DNA of 64,000 nucleotides from Rhodococcus ruber NBRC 15591. GTDB lineage: Bacteria > Actinomycetota > Actinomycetes > Mycobacteriales > Mycobacteriaceae. The translations under genes were made by a program, and so were the position numbers. Where the stretch lies: positions 116,721-180,720 of the forward strand of contig NZ_BCXE01000016.1 in NCBI RefSeq assembly GCF_001894945.1. The letters run 5' to 3'. The notes under the pieces were generated by a model. It was not told the DNA's origin. It did not search any database and saw only the letters and a list, made by a program, of their open reading frames with translations. This document shows, one piece after another, positions 26,073 to 34,526 of the stretch (position 1 is its first letter; the number at the start of each line of letters is the position of its first letter).

Positions 26073-26452
26073 GAGTCGTGCCTCGACTCCCACAACCCGA
26101 TCACGTTTCCCTCGGTGTCGGAGAAGTACGCCGCGAATCCCATGTCGCCGACGGGCATTCGGGCGGAGATCGTCTTCCCGCCGAGCGATTCGATCTTCTG
26201 CAGCGCGGCGTCGATGTCCTCGACGTCGACGGTCACGACGGGACTTCTCAGTTCGTCGCGCCGGAACATGCCGCCGTTGATGTACCCGGGTTCGGTGGAG
26301 GAGCCGGTCTCGTCGACGGGCCCCGTGGTGACGAGGGTGTAGTCCATGCCGGGAACGTCCGAGAGCGACCAGCCGAACGCGTCGCGGTAGAAGGACCGGG
26401 CGCGGTCACCGTCGTCGTAGGGCAGCTCGAAGTGCACGATGCGTCCTGCCAT
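26069..26452 (-). CDS. VOC/glyoxalase-fold protein
   Basis: 127 residues with the paired beta-alpha-beta-beta-beta modules of the VOC superfamily: GRIVHFELPYDD...SFYRDAFGW in the first and PVVTVDVEDIDAAL, ARMPVGDMGFAAYFSDTEGNVIGLWE in the second. The metal ligands are plausibly H7 and the terminal Glu. The reaction is unknown; relatives are annotated as glyoxalase/bleomycin-resistance-like. ATG start with GGAGGCGAAC upstream. Confidence 0.87.
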   Translation of the reverse strand: MAGRIVHFELPYDDGDRARSFYRDAFGWSLSDVPGMDYTLVTTGPVDETGSSTEPGYINGGMFRRDELRSPVVTVDVEDIDAALQKIESLGGKTISARMPVGDMGFAAYFSDTEGNVIGLWESRHDS

Positions 26453-26600
26453 GGCGTTCGCCTCCTGTGCGACCGGACGGCTTCAGCGTAGCCTCCGCAA
26501 ACGGGTGTACTCGCCCGATCGTGGCCGATCCGCGCTAAGCCGCAGCTAAGCGCCACCGGGTTTGCTCGACGGTGACGATACGGGCGAGCGAGGAAGAACG

Positions 26601-27059
26601 ATGGACGAGAGCACGTTGGCCACGCATTTTCGGGCGGTGCTGCAGTTGACGCGGACGCAGGTCGAGGTACTGGAGGCGCGTCGTCGACGCACCTGCGACC
26701 CGGTGGAGCTCGGTGGGCTTCGCCACCGACTGGAATACGCGCTCGGCTACCGGGACGCCCTGGAACAGGCCCTCCGGGAGGGCGGCGCGCCGCCCGAGCG
26801 CGCGTCGGTGCGGGCTGCGCGCCTGAGTCGCTGCGTGGAGCAGATCGCGACGTCCGGCGACCGGCGCCAGGTGGCGATCCTGGAACGGGTCCTGCACGAG
26901 CAGCTGGTGGACCGCACCCGCGCCCTCGCCCGGCTCACCGCGGCCGGCGACCATCGCCCGGTGCACTACTGGGCACGGCGCTACCTGGCGCACTGCCGGA
27001 GCCTGGGCGACCCGCACCCGGCCGGGGTCGACGAGCGGTGGTCCGTCAAGTCACGGTGA
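26601..27059 (+). CDS. Small helical protein of unknown function, paralogue of 15861-16271
   Basis: 152 residues, helical, basic (many Arg), no signal peptide. It starts at the ATG after GAGGAAGAACG. It shares a common core with the 15861-16271 product, as given in that entry, ending in the conserved HYWARRY/QQWARGL segment. No known domain. Its last 14 bases overlap the convergent gene at 27046, so the two transcripts are antisense at their ends. Confidence 0.7.
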   Translation: MDESTLATHFRAVLQLTRTQVEVLEARRRRTCDPVELGGLRHRLEYALGYRDALEQALREGGAPPERASVRAARLSRCVEQIATSGDRRQVAILERVLHEQLVDRTRALARLTAAGDHRPVHYWARRYLAHCRSLGDPHPAGVDERWSVKSR

Positions 27060-27345
27060 CGGTCATGCTCCGCTCGTCCGCCGACATGTGCTCGGCCCGC
27101 TGCAGCTGCAGCGACACCGGCCAGGTCCCGGCCCGCTTGGCGCGCAGGTAGAGGATGCGCTCGCTGCCGGCTCCGGGCAGCGGATTCCGGGACGGCACGA
27201 ATCGCACGTCGCTGAGCAGCAGCCCCTTGCCGATGTGGGTCGGGCACCAGGTGTAGTCGCGGGAGGTGTTCTCCGGCAAGTGCAGTTCGATGGTGTCGCC
27301 CACGGCGACCTGCAGGTCCCGGGGTCCGGTGGTCACGTGCCTCAT
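27046..27345 (-). CDS. Chagasin-like (I42) cysteine-protease-inhibitor-fold protein
   Basis: 99 residues, all-beta, no signal peptide. GDTIELHLPENTSRDYTWCP is the position of the GD.I.L.L.ENPTTGY.W loop of I42 inhibitors, and the C-terminal half ends in alternating strands (ILYLRAKRAGTWPVSLQLQR). The canonical NPTTGY loop is altered to NTSRDY, so inhibitory activity is doubtful. A bacterial role, if any, would be against a papain-like protease. The ATG at 27345 lies about 22 bp from a CRP-like palindrome. Confidence 0.5.
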   Translation of the reverse strand: MRHVTTGPRDLQVAVGDTIELHLPENTSRDYTWCPTHIGKGLLLSDVRFVPSRNPLPGAGSERILYLRAKRAGTWPVSLQLQRAEHMSADERSMTVTVT

Positions 27346-27366
27346 TGGACCAGCGTACGGCGGTTT

Positions 27367-27382
27367 TGTGATCTATGTCACT
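27367..27382. promoter_or_regulatory. CRP-like palindrome
   Basis: TGTGATCTATGTCACT matches the actinobacterial/enterobacterial CRP consensus TGTGA-N6-TCACA at 9 of 10 half-site positions. It lies between the divergent genes at 27345 (minus) and 27489 (plus), 22 bp and 107 bp from their starts. Binding is inferred from sequence only. Confidence 0.5.
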
Positions 27383-27488
27383 ATCGAGAGCGATTCGGGG
27401 GACTCGTTCGTCGGAACACGTGTCGTGGGTCCGCGAGGCGGGTATCCGGAACACCGGCATGGGAATCGACCAGGAAGTGGGAAGGCAT

Positions 27489-27926
27489 ATGGCCGCATCG
27501 GTGTCAGACGAGTTCGAGATCGAGGCGACGCCCGAGCAGGTGATGCGCGCATTGACCGACATCGAGCGCATCCCGGAATGGTCGTCCTCCCACAAGGACG
27601 TGCAGGTCGAATCCCGACACGACGACGGCCGGCCCCGCGTCGTGCGCATGACGCTCGCCCTGTTCGGCATCTCGGACACACAGGTGATCGAGCACGAGTG
27701 GACCGAGGAGTCCACCTCGTGGACGCTGCTCGAGAGCGAGATGCAGCACTCCCAGGACGGCGAGTATCTCCTGACGCGCACCGAGCGCGGGACGTGCGTG
27801 CGGGTGACGATGTCCACCGACCCGAAGATCCCGGTGCCGGGCTTCATGCTCAGGCAGGGACAGAAGCACGCGATCAAGACCATCCGCAAGGGCCTGACCG
27901 AGTTCGTCCTGCGGCACTACGCCTGA
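27489..27926 (+). CDS. SRPBCC/polyketide-cyclase-like lipid-binding protein
   Basis: 145 residues of the START-like SRPBCC fold: a first strand (DEFEIEATPEQVMRALTDIERIPEW), a curved sheet, and a long C-terminal helix (LRQGQKHAIKTIRKGLTEFV). It resembles the mycobacterial Rv0854/Rv0857 group of small ligand-binding proteins. The ligand is unknown; no enzyme motif. ATG at 27489 after GGAAGGCAT. It ends at a strong hairpin shared with the convergent monooxygenase gene. Confidence 0.82.
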   Translation: MAASVSDEFEIEATPEQVMRALTDIERIPEWSSSHKDVQVESRHDDGRPRVVRMTLALFGISDTQVIEHEWTEESTSWTLLESEMQHSQDGEYLLTRTERGTCVRVTMSTDPKIPVPGFMLRQGQKHAIKTIRKGLTEFVLRHYA

Positions 27927-27948
27927 CCCGGCACAGGCCCCGGCACGC

Positions 27949-27983
27949 CGAGCCGCCGGCGCGTCGTGCGCGCCGGCGGCTCG
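27949..27983. terminator. Bidirectional 15-bp hairpin between convergent genes
   Basis: Perfect arms CGAGCCGCCGGCGCG and CGCGCCGGCGGCTCG with a 5-nt loop (TCGTG). It lies between the stop of the SRPBCC gene (27926) and that of the monooxygenase (27997), so it can end transcription from both sides. Confidence 0.8.
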
Positions 27984-27996
27984 TCGCTTCCCGGGA

Positions 27997-29817
27997 TCAG
28001 CTCAGGTGGTGGACCTCCTGAAGCCCGTACACCGGCGTCGGGATCCCCTCGTGCCGGGCTTTGAGCTGCAGCGCCAGGTACAGCGAGTAGTGCCGCGACT
28101 GGTGCAGGTTGCCACCGTGGAACCACAGCCCTTCCTGCCGGGTGGGCTTCCACATGTTGCGCTGCTCACCCTCCCACGGGCCGGGGTCCTTGGTGGTGTC
28201 CGAGCCCAGGCCCCAGCACTTGCCGACCTTGTCGGCGACGTCCTGGCCGATCAGATCCGCCGCCCAGCCGTTCATCGAGCCGTAGCCGGTCGCGTAGACC
28301 ACCAGGTCGGCCTCGAGCTCGGTGCCGTCCTCGAGGATCACGCTGTTCTCGGTGAGCTCGCGGACGCCGCCGTGGGCCAGCTTGATCTCGCCGTCGGCGA
28401 CGAGTTCGGCGGCGCCGACGTCGATGTAGTAGCCGGACCCGCGGCGCAGGTACTTCATGAACAGCCCGGAGCCGTCGTCACCGAAGTCGAGCATGAACCC
28501 GGCCTTCTCGAGCCGGGCGTAGAAGTCGGCGTCGCGCTCACGGATCGCGTTGTAGACCGGGATCTGGAACTCGTGCATGATCCGGTACGGCAGGGACGCG
28601 AACGTCAGGTCGGCCTTGGCCGTCGTCATCCCCGCGGCCAGGGCCCGCTCGGAGTACAGATCGCCGAGGCCGAGGTCCATCAGTGAGTCGGACTTGACGA
28701 TGTGCGTCGACGAGCGCTGCACCATCGTCACGTCGGCGCCGACCTCCCACAGCGCGGCGCAGATGTCGTGCGCCGAGTTGTTCGCGCCGATCACCACGGC
28801 CTTCTTGCCCGCATACGCGTCCGGTCCGGGGTGGTGACTGGAGTGGTGCTGGTCGCCGCGGAACCTGTCCATGCCGGGGAAGGTCGGGATGTTGGGCTTG
28901 CCGGACATGCCGGTGGCGAGTACCAGTTGCTTCGGCCTCAGCACGAGGGGTTCGCCGTCGCGGACCACGTTCACGGTCCACTCGCCGGTCGTCTCGTCGT
29001 AGGACGCCGAGGTGCACGTGGTCTTGGACCAGTAGGGCACCTCCATGACCTTGGTGTACATCTCGAGCCAGTCACCGATCTTGTCCTTGGGCGCGAACAC
29101 CGGCCAGTTCTCGGGGAACGGCATGTACGGCAGGTGGTCGTACCAGACGGGATCGTGCAGGCACAGCGACTTGTAGCGGCCGCGCCACTGGTCGCCGGGC
29201 CGGTCGTGCTTGTCGAGCACGAGCGCGGGCACGCCCAGCTGGCGCAGACGGGCGCCGAGAGCGATGCCGCCCTGGCCGCCGCCGACGATCACGACGTACG
29301 GCTGGGTGGTGTAACCGAGTTCGCGCTCCTCGGCCTCGCGCTTCTCGGACCAGGTGACGCGGTTGCGGTCGGCGCCGTGCTGCACACCCTTGGGCCGGCG
29401 GACACCCTTGCTCTCCTCGTGCCCCTTCAGCTCCTGCATCGTGGTCAGCAGGGTCCAGGCACCCTCGTCCTTCAGCCGCAGGTGCCCGACGCCGCGGCCG
29501 ACCGCGGTCTCGAAGGCGATCCAGGCGCTGACGACCCCGCCGTCCTCGGTGGGCGGCTCGGTGGTGCGGAACCCGCTCGGGTCGGTGTCGTGCAGCCGCG
29601 CGTGGAGCATGTCGGCGACGCCTTCCCGGCCCTCGACGGTCTTGAGGTTCCAGGTGAAGGCGACCAGGTCGCGCCAGAAGCTGTCGGTGGCGAACATGCC
29701 CGCGGCGGCCTCGACGTCCCGCGCGGCCAGCGCGGCCTCGAAGTCGGCCAGCCAGGCGTCGACCCGTTCCTGCGGTCCGGCGAGCGCGGCGTCGGGTGGG
29801 GTCAGTGTGTCGGTCAT
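27997..29817 (-). CDS. Flavin-containing monooxygenase with N-terminal SnoaL-like domain
   Basis: 606 residues. An N-terminal NTF2/SnoaL-like domain (about 20-135: ERVDAWLADFEAALAARDVE, FWRDLVAFTWN) is fused to a class B flavoprotein monooxygenase domain. The FAD site is VVIVGGGQGGIALGARL (about 175), the NADPH site VVIGANNSAHDICAAL, and a late ATGYGS closes the fold. Such fusions are common in actinobacteria and are annotated as NAD(P)-binding or FMO/BVMO-like; the substrate is unknown. The ATG at 29817 has GAGGAG upstream. Monocistronic. Confidence 0.9.
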   Translation of the reverse strand: MTDTLTPPDAALAGPQERVDAWLADFEAALAARDVEAAAGMFATDSFWRDLVAFTWNLKTVEGREGVADMLHARLHDTDPSGFRTTEPPTEDGGVVSAWIAFETAVGRGVGHLRLKDEGAWTLLTTMQELKGHEESKGVRRPKGVQHGADRNRVTWSEKREAEERELGYTTQPYVVIVGGGQGGIALGARLRQLGVPALVLDKHDRPGDQWRGRYKSLCLHDPVWYDHLPYMPFPENWPVFAPKDKIGDWLEMYTKVMEVPYWSKTTCTSASYDETTGEWTVNVVRDGEPLVLRPKQLVLATGMSGKPNIPTFPGMDRFRGDQHHSSHHPGPDAYAGKKAVVIGANNSAHDICAALWEVGADVTMVQRSSTHIVKSDSLMDLGLGDLYSERALAAGMTTAKADLTFASLPYRIMHEFQIPVYNAIRERDADFYARLEKAGFMLDFGDDGSGLFMKYLRRGSGYYIDVGAAELVADGEIKLAHGGVRELTENSVILEDGTELEADLVVYATGYGSMNGWAADLIGQDVADKVGKCWGLGSDTTKDPGPWEGEQRNMWKPTRQEGLWFHGGNLHQSRHYSLYLALQLKARHEGIPTPVYGLQEVHHLS

Positions 29818-30000
29818 TGCGTGCTCCTCGTCCTGAACGGCTTGTGACTCAGAGCACACCGCACGGGGGGTGGGTGCGGCCAGCGTTGCATCGTGTTGCA
29901 CACGGCCGACGGATCCGGGAACCCCGCATCGACGCGGGTCGTCTCGCATCGAGAAGCCGCAAACCCGGCGGCGGTTCGTCCGGGATGCGAGGGTGGAACG

Positions 30001-30987
30001 GTGAGAAGCGGACATGCTCGCCCGGCGTCGGTCGCGGCGGGTCTCGCCGTCGCGGTGTCGGCGGCCGTGGGATGCGCGCCGGCCGTCGACTGCGGCGCCG
30101 TGGTCACGCCGCTGCACGAGCCGGTGGGCGCGTGCCTGCGATTCGGTGTGAGTACGCCCGGCGGCCCGACCGCCGTCGACGAGTTCGAACGGGTCGCCGA
30201 GATCGCGGGCACTCCCCCGACCGTGGTGCTGTCGTTCTCCGACTTCGCCTCACCGCCGCCCGTCGCCGGACTCGCCGCGGTACGGCGGCTGGGCGCCGAC
30301 CCGATCGTCACGTGGGAGCCGTGGCGCTGGCTCGGCGACGGACGGTACGAGCGCAGCGAGTTCACGATGGCGTCGATCGTGGCGGGCGTGCACGACGACT
30401 ACCTCTACCGCTGGGCCGACGAGCTCGCCGCGTGGGGTTCGACCGTCTACCTGCGTTTCGCGCACGAGCCGAACGGCACCTGGTACCCCTGGAGTCCGAC
30501 CGGGGGGACACCGCCGCACGTCTACGTCGCAGCGTGGCGTCACGTGCACGAGTTGTTCGCGTCGAAAGGGGTGGCCAACGTGAAATGGGTGTGGGCTCCG
30601 AACGTCTCGTTCGAGGGCAGCAGCGCGATCGCGGACCTGTACCCGGGGGCGGAGTACGTCGACGTGGTCGGGGTCGACGGGTACAACTGGGGCGCCACGC
30701 AGCCGTGGAGCCGCTGGACGTCGCCGCGGGAGCTGTTCGAGGAGACCCTCGACGAACTCGGCCGGATCGCGCCGGGCAAGCCGATCGCGGTCACCGAGGT
30801 GGGCAGCACCGACGTGGGCGGGTCGAAGCCGGACTGGGTCGCCGACCTGATCTCGTTTCTCGACGATCGAGCGGACGTCGCGGCGTTCGTCTGGTTCGAT
30901 CACGACAAGGAGACCGACTGGCGGCTGGCGAGTACCCCGGAATCGGCGGCGGCGCTGGCGGAGGCCCTGCAGCGGAGGCAGCGCTGA
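30001..30987 (+). CDS. GH26-type glycoside hydrolase lipoprotein
   Basis: 328 residues with a lipoprotein signal (lipobox AAVGC, Cys 25) and a TIM-barrel domain of glycoside hydrolase family 26 (beta-mannanases and relatives). Acid/base E156 is in RFAHEPNGTWYPW and the nucleophile E267 in AVTEVGST. It would act on a beta-linked polysaccharide outside the membrane. The GTG at 30001 gives a proper signal peptide. It is the first gene of a five-gene unit with a membrane glycosyltransferase, so it probably trims, releases or edits the polymer made by that enzyme. The next start follows by one base. Confidence 0.87.
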   Translation: MRSGHARPASVAAGLAVAVSAAVGCAPAVDCGAVVTPLHEPVGACLRFGVSTPGGPTAVDEFERVAEIAGTPPTVVLSFSDFASPPPVAGLAAVRRLGADPIVTWEPWRWLGDGRYERSEFTMASIVAGVHDDYLYRWADELAAWGSTVYLRFAHEPNGTWYPWSPTGGTPPHVYVAAWRHVHELFASKGVANVKWVWAPNVSFEGSSAIADLYPGAEYVDVVGVDGYNWGATQPWSRWTSPRELFEETLDELGRIAPGKPIAVTEVGSTDVGGSKPDWVADLISFLDDRADVAAFVWFDHDKETDWRLASTPESAAALAEALQRRQR

Positions 30988-30988
30988 C

Positions 30989-32230
30989 ATGACGACCGAC
31001 ACCTCGCACATCCCCGACGACCTCGAGGACGAGCGCGTGCGCGACCTCGAACGGCTCGAGGTCCTCGACACGCCGCCGGAGGACCGGTTCGACCACATCA
31101 CCCGCATGGCCCGGCACGTGTTCGGGGTGCCCATGGCGAGTGTCGCGCTGCTCGACCGGGACCGGCTCTGGTTCAAGTCCCTCCAGGGGCTCGACCTCGT
31201 GCAGGTGCCGCGCGAGGAGAGCATGTGCAAGACCACGATTGCGCGCATCTACCGTCACCCCGGTGATCCGACGCTGATCGTAGAGGACGCCGCCGCCGAT
31301 CCCCGGTTCGCCGGCATTCCCGGGGTCGGCGGCGACGACGGCGTCCGCTTCTACGCGGGTTACCCGTTGTACGGTCCGGCGGGTCATCCCGTCGGCACGT
31401 TCTGCATCTACGACACCGAGCCGCGGACACTCGGACCCGACCAGCTCGACGCGTTCGCCGAACTCGCCGAATGGGCGCAGCGGGAACTGCAGCGCGCCGA
31501 CGAACTCGATCGCGCCGCCGCGATGCAGTCCCAGCTGCTGCCGCGACCGTTGACCGGGCTGCCCGGATACGAGGTGCAGGCTGTGTGCATTCCGGCGTTC
31601 GTGGTCGGCGGCGACTTCTACGACCACTATCTGTTGCGCGGCGGACTGGTCGTCACCGTCGCCGACGTGATGGGCAAGGGCCTCGGCGCGGCGATCCTGT
31701 CCTCGGCGGTGCGCTCCACGTTCCGCGGCGCGTCCCGGGTGATGGAGCGGTTCAGCCACGCCGAGGCATGCAGCGTCCTGGACACGGGCGCCGCGTTGAG
31801 CGCCGCGGCCGAGAACCTCACGGACGACTGCGAGCACACCGGCACCTTCGTCACCGTGTTCCATGCCGCCGTCGAGTTCGCGAGCGGGTCGGTGGACTAC
31901 GTCGACGCCGGGCACGGCTTGGCCGCGATCCGCCGCACGGACGGCTCCGTGGCGCCGCTGGCGGGCACCGGGCTACCCGTCGGCGTGCTCCGCGAGACAT
32001 CGTGGCAGGCGCAGTGCACGCGCCTCGAACCCGGTGACACGCTGGTGATCTGCTCCGACGGGCTGCTCGACCTGCTCGACGAGCACAGCGACCGGGCGGC
32101 CCTGTACCGGTTCGTGGCCGAACATGCGACGCCGCACGACCTGACCCGGGCGGCGCGGGCACTGGCCGAGGGGAACGCACCGATGGACGACGTCACCGTC
32201 GTCGCCGTGCGTCGCTGCGAGGACGCGTGA
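30989..32230 (+). CDS. GAF-domain PP2C (SpoIIE/RsbU-type) serine phosphatase
   Basis: 413 residues. A GAF sensor domain (about 30-165, FDHITRMARHVFGVPMASVALLDRDRLWF) is followed by a linker helix and an SpoIIE-type PP2C domain with metal-binding motifs GGDFYD, ADVMGKGLGAAIL, DAGH, CSDGLLDLLDE and MDDVTVVAV. It should dephosphorylate the STAS protein encoded two genes downstream, in response to whatever the GAF domain senses. Its stop overlaps the GTG of the glycosyltransferase gene (GTGA), tying its synthesis to that of the enzyme. Confidence 0.92.
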   Translation: MTTDTSHIPDDLEDERVRDLERLEVLDTPPEDRFDHITRMARHVFGVPMASVALLDRDRLWFKSLQGLDLVQVPREESMCKTTIARIYRHPGDPTLIVEDAAADPRFAGIPGVGGDDGVRFYAGYPLYGPAGHPVGTFCIYDTEPRTLGPDQLDAFAELAEWAQRELQRADELDRAAAMQSQLLPRPLTGLPGYEVQAVCIPAFVVGGDFYDHYLLRGGLVVTVADVMGKGLGAAILSSAVRSTFRGASRVMERFSHAEACSVLDTGAALSAAAENLTDDCEHTGTFVTVFHAAVEFASGSVDYVDAGHGLAAIRRTDGSVAPLAGTGLPVGVLRETSWQAQCTRLEPGDTLVICSDGLLDLLDEHSDRAALYRFVAEHATPHDLTRAARALAEGNAPMDDVTVVAVRRCEDA

Positions 32231-34191
32231 GTGCGGCCGGCGCGGACCGCTACCCGTCGCCGGGCCTGCGGATCCTGATCGCCGCGACGGTACTGCTCGG
32301 CCTGAACTACGTGGTGTGGCGCTGGCTGTTCTCCGTCAACTGGTCCGCGTGGTGGATCGCGGTGCCGCTCGTCGTCGCCGAGACGTACAGCCTGATCGAC
32401 TCGATGCTGTTCGGGCTCACGATGTGGCGGTGGCGCAGGCGGGCCGCGCCGCCGGCACCGCCCGGCGGGCTGACCGTCGACGTCTTCGTCACCACCTACA
32501 ACGAGCCGGTCGACCTGGTGATCGGGACCGCCGAGGCGGCGGCACGCATCCGGTATCCGCACGAGACGTGGATCCTCGACGACGGGGAGCGGCCTGAATT
32601 GGAGCGCGCCGCAGCCGAACTCGGGGTCCGGTACATGACGCGGGCGGCCAGCTGGACGAACAAGCCCCGCCACGCCAAGGCGGGCAACCTCAACAACGCC
32701 CTGTTGCACACACACGGCGAGTTCATCCTCGTCCTCGACGCCGACCAGGTGCCCGACCCGGAGATCCTGCACCGCACCCTCGGCTACTTCGAGGACGAGC
32801 GGACGGCTCTGGTGCAGACGCCGCAGTACTTCGTCAACGTGCCGGAGTCCGATCCGCTGGGCAGCCAGGCCCCGCTGTTCTACGGCCCGATCCAGCAGGG
32901 CAAGGACGGCTGGAATGCCGCATTCTTCTGCGGTTCGAACGCGATCCTGCGCCGCGAGGCGCTGATGCAGCTGGGCATCACCGGCTACGTCCGTGCCGTC
33001 GAGGAGGGCGTGGTGCGGGCGCTGCGCACGGCCGGCAAGGTGCTCGACCGGGCGCGATCCGAGCTCGGCGCGAACCAGCCGGAGGTTCTCGCCGCCCTCG
33101 ATTCGGTGCGGGTGGCCGTGCGCACAGCCCGCGCGGCGGTCCGGCAGGGACAGCCGCTCGCCGAGGTGACCTACCGGTTCCAGCAGAGCGTGGACGAGGC
33201 CGCACGTGCCGTGGTCGACGCGGACGCCGGATCGATCCGCGCAGACCTGGAGGCGATCGCCGCCCTGACCGCCACCCCCGGGTCCGACGCCGACGGAGTT
33301 CTGCTCGACGAGACGACGTTGTCGCGCCTCGCCGACCGCGAGTGGTCGCCGCTCGGGGCGCTCGAGTCGATTCGCACGATGATCCGCGCCGTCGACGTCA
33401 GCCGCGACGACGAGGCGGAGCCGACGCTGGCGCTGGCGACGATCTCGGTGACCGAGGACATGGCCACGTCGATGCGCCTGCACGGGATGGGCTGGAAGTC
33501 GGTCTATCACCACGAGGTGCTGGCGCACGGTCTCGCGCCCGAGGACGTGGGCACGATGCTCACCCAGCGGCTGCGCTGGGCGCAGGGCACGATCCAGGTG
33601 ATGTTGCGTGAGAATCCGCTCGTGCAGCGGGGATTGACGATCGCGCAGCGTCTGATGTACTGGGCGACGATGTGGAGCTACCTCGCGGGATTCGCGGCCC
33701 TCGCCTACATCGCCGCGCCGGTGATCTACCTGATCTTCGGAGTCCTGCCCGTGCAGGCCTACAGCTGGGACTTCTTCGGCCGGCTCGTCCCGTTCCTGCT
33801 GTTGAACCAGGTGCTGTTCGTCGTCGTCAGTCGTGGCACCCCGACCTGGCGGGGGCAGCAGTACAGTCTGGCGCTGTTCCCGGTGTGGATCCAGGCGTGC
33901 TGGACGGCGTTTCGCAACGTGTATCTGCACAAGCCCCTCGACTTCGCGGTGACCCCGAAGACGCGGCAGCGCCGTGCCGGGCCGCCCTGGGGCAAGGTGC
34001 GCTACCAGATCGCGGCGATGGTGCTGCTGGTGCTCGCGTCGGCGGTGGGCGTGGTGCGCCTGTATCTGGGTGCGAGCTCGGTGCTGGGCGTCGGCGTCAA
34101 CCTGTTCTGGGTGCTGTTCGACCTGGCGATCCTCAGTGTGGTGATACCGGCGGTCCGCTACCGCGGGCCCGACACGGAAGGAAACGGATGA
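32227..34191 (+). CDS. Cellulose-synthase-like (BcsA-type) GT2 membrane glycosyltransferase with large insert
   Basis: 654 residues. Two N-terminal membrane helices (about 15-65) are followed by a GT2 catalytic domain with DDG (118-120), DAD (171-173), TED (409-411) and QRLRW (447-451). At least four C-terminal membrane helices follow (about 478-640), the processive BcsA layout. There is no PilZ domain, so c-di-GMP control of the BcsA kind is absent. Between FCGSNAILRR (about 235-243) and TED lies an Ala/Arg-rich helical insert of about 145 residues (about 255-400) that typical BcsA proteins lack. The product is probably a linear beta-glucan or mannan. GTG start. Confidence 0.9.
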   Translation: MSAAGADRYPSPGLRILIAATVLLGLNYVVWRWLFSVNWSAWWIAVPLVVAETYSLIDSMLFGLTMWRWRRRAAPPAPPGGLTVDVFVTTYNEPVDLVIGTAEAAARIRYPHETWILDDGERPELERAAAELGVRYMTRAASWTNKPRHAKAGNLNNALLHTHGEFILVLDADQVPDPEILHRTLGYFEDERTALVQTPQYFVNVPESDPLGSQAPLFYGPIQQGKDGWNAAFFCGSNAILRREALMQLGITGYVRAVEEGVVRALRTAGKVLDRARSELGANQPEVLAALDSVRVAVRTARAAVRQGQPLAEVTYRFQQSVDEAARAVVDADAGSIRADLEAIAALTATPGSDADGVLLDETTLSRLADREWSPLGALESIRTMIRAVDVSRDDEAEPTLALATISVTEDMATSMRLHGMGWKSVYHHEVLAHGLAPEDVGTMLTQRLRWAQGTIQVMLRENPLVQRGLTIAQRLMYWATMWSYLAGFAALAYIAAPVIYLIFGVLPVQAYSWDFFGRLVPFLLLNQVLFVVVSRGTPTWRGQQYSLALFPVWIQACWTAFRNVYLHKPLDFAVTPKTRQRRAGPPWGKVRYQIAAMVLLVLASAVGVVRLYLGASSVLGVGVNLFWVLFDLAILSVVIPAVRYRGPDTEGNG

Positions 34192-34526
34192 CGCACTTCG
34201 CAACCCGCACCACCGGCTCGGACGTGGTGGTGGTGCGGCCCGAGGGCCGACTGAACATGGTCGCCGCACCACGGCTGCGGGAACAGCTGCGCGACCTCGT
34301 CGACAGCGGGTCCGCCCGGGTGGTCGTCGACCTCGCCGCCACGGAGTTCATCGACTCCTCGGGGCTCGGGGCACTGGTGTCCGGGCTCAAGGCCGCCCGG
34401 CAGGCCGGCGGTGATCTTCGGCTGGCGTCGCCTACGGCCCAGGTGCGCAGCGTGCTGTCGCTGACGAGCCTGGACCGGGTGCTGCGCACCTACGACTCCG
34501 CGGACGCCGCGTTCGATGGCGACTGA
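34188..34526 (+). CDS. STAS-domain anti-sigma-factor-antagonist-type protein
   Basis: 112 residues, a single STAS domain with the phosphorylatable motif EFIDSSGLGALV (Ser 57/58). Its ATG overlaps the glycosyltransferase stop (ATGA). In partner switching the dephosphorylated form binds a kinase or another target; here the kinase gene overlaps its own 3' end. With no sigma factor in the unit, the target could be the glycosyltransferase itself. Confidence 0.92.
   Translation: MTHFATRTTGSDVVVVRPEGRLNMVAAPRLREQLRDLVDSGSARVVVDLAATEFIDSSGLGALVSGLKAARQAGGDLRLASPTAQVRSVLSLTSLDRVLRTYDSADAAFDGD

Noticed and set aside
31897..34272. 791-codon minus-strand frame opposite the glycosyltransferase
   Set aside because: His/Arg/Gln-rich shadow without a start site or domain; the GT2 gene carries all its catalytic motifs.
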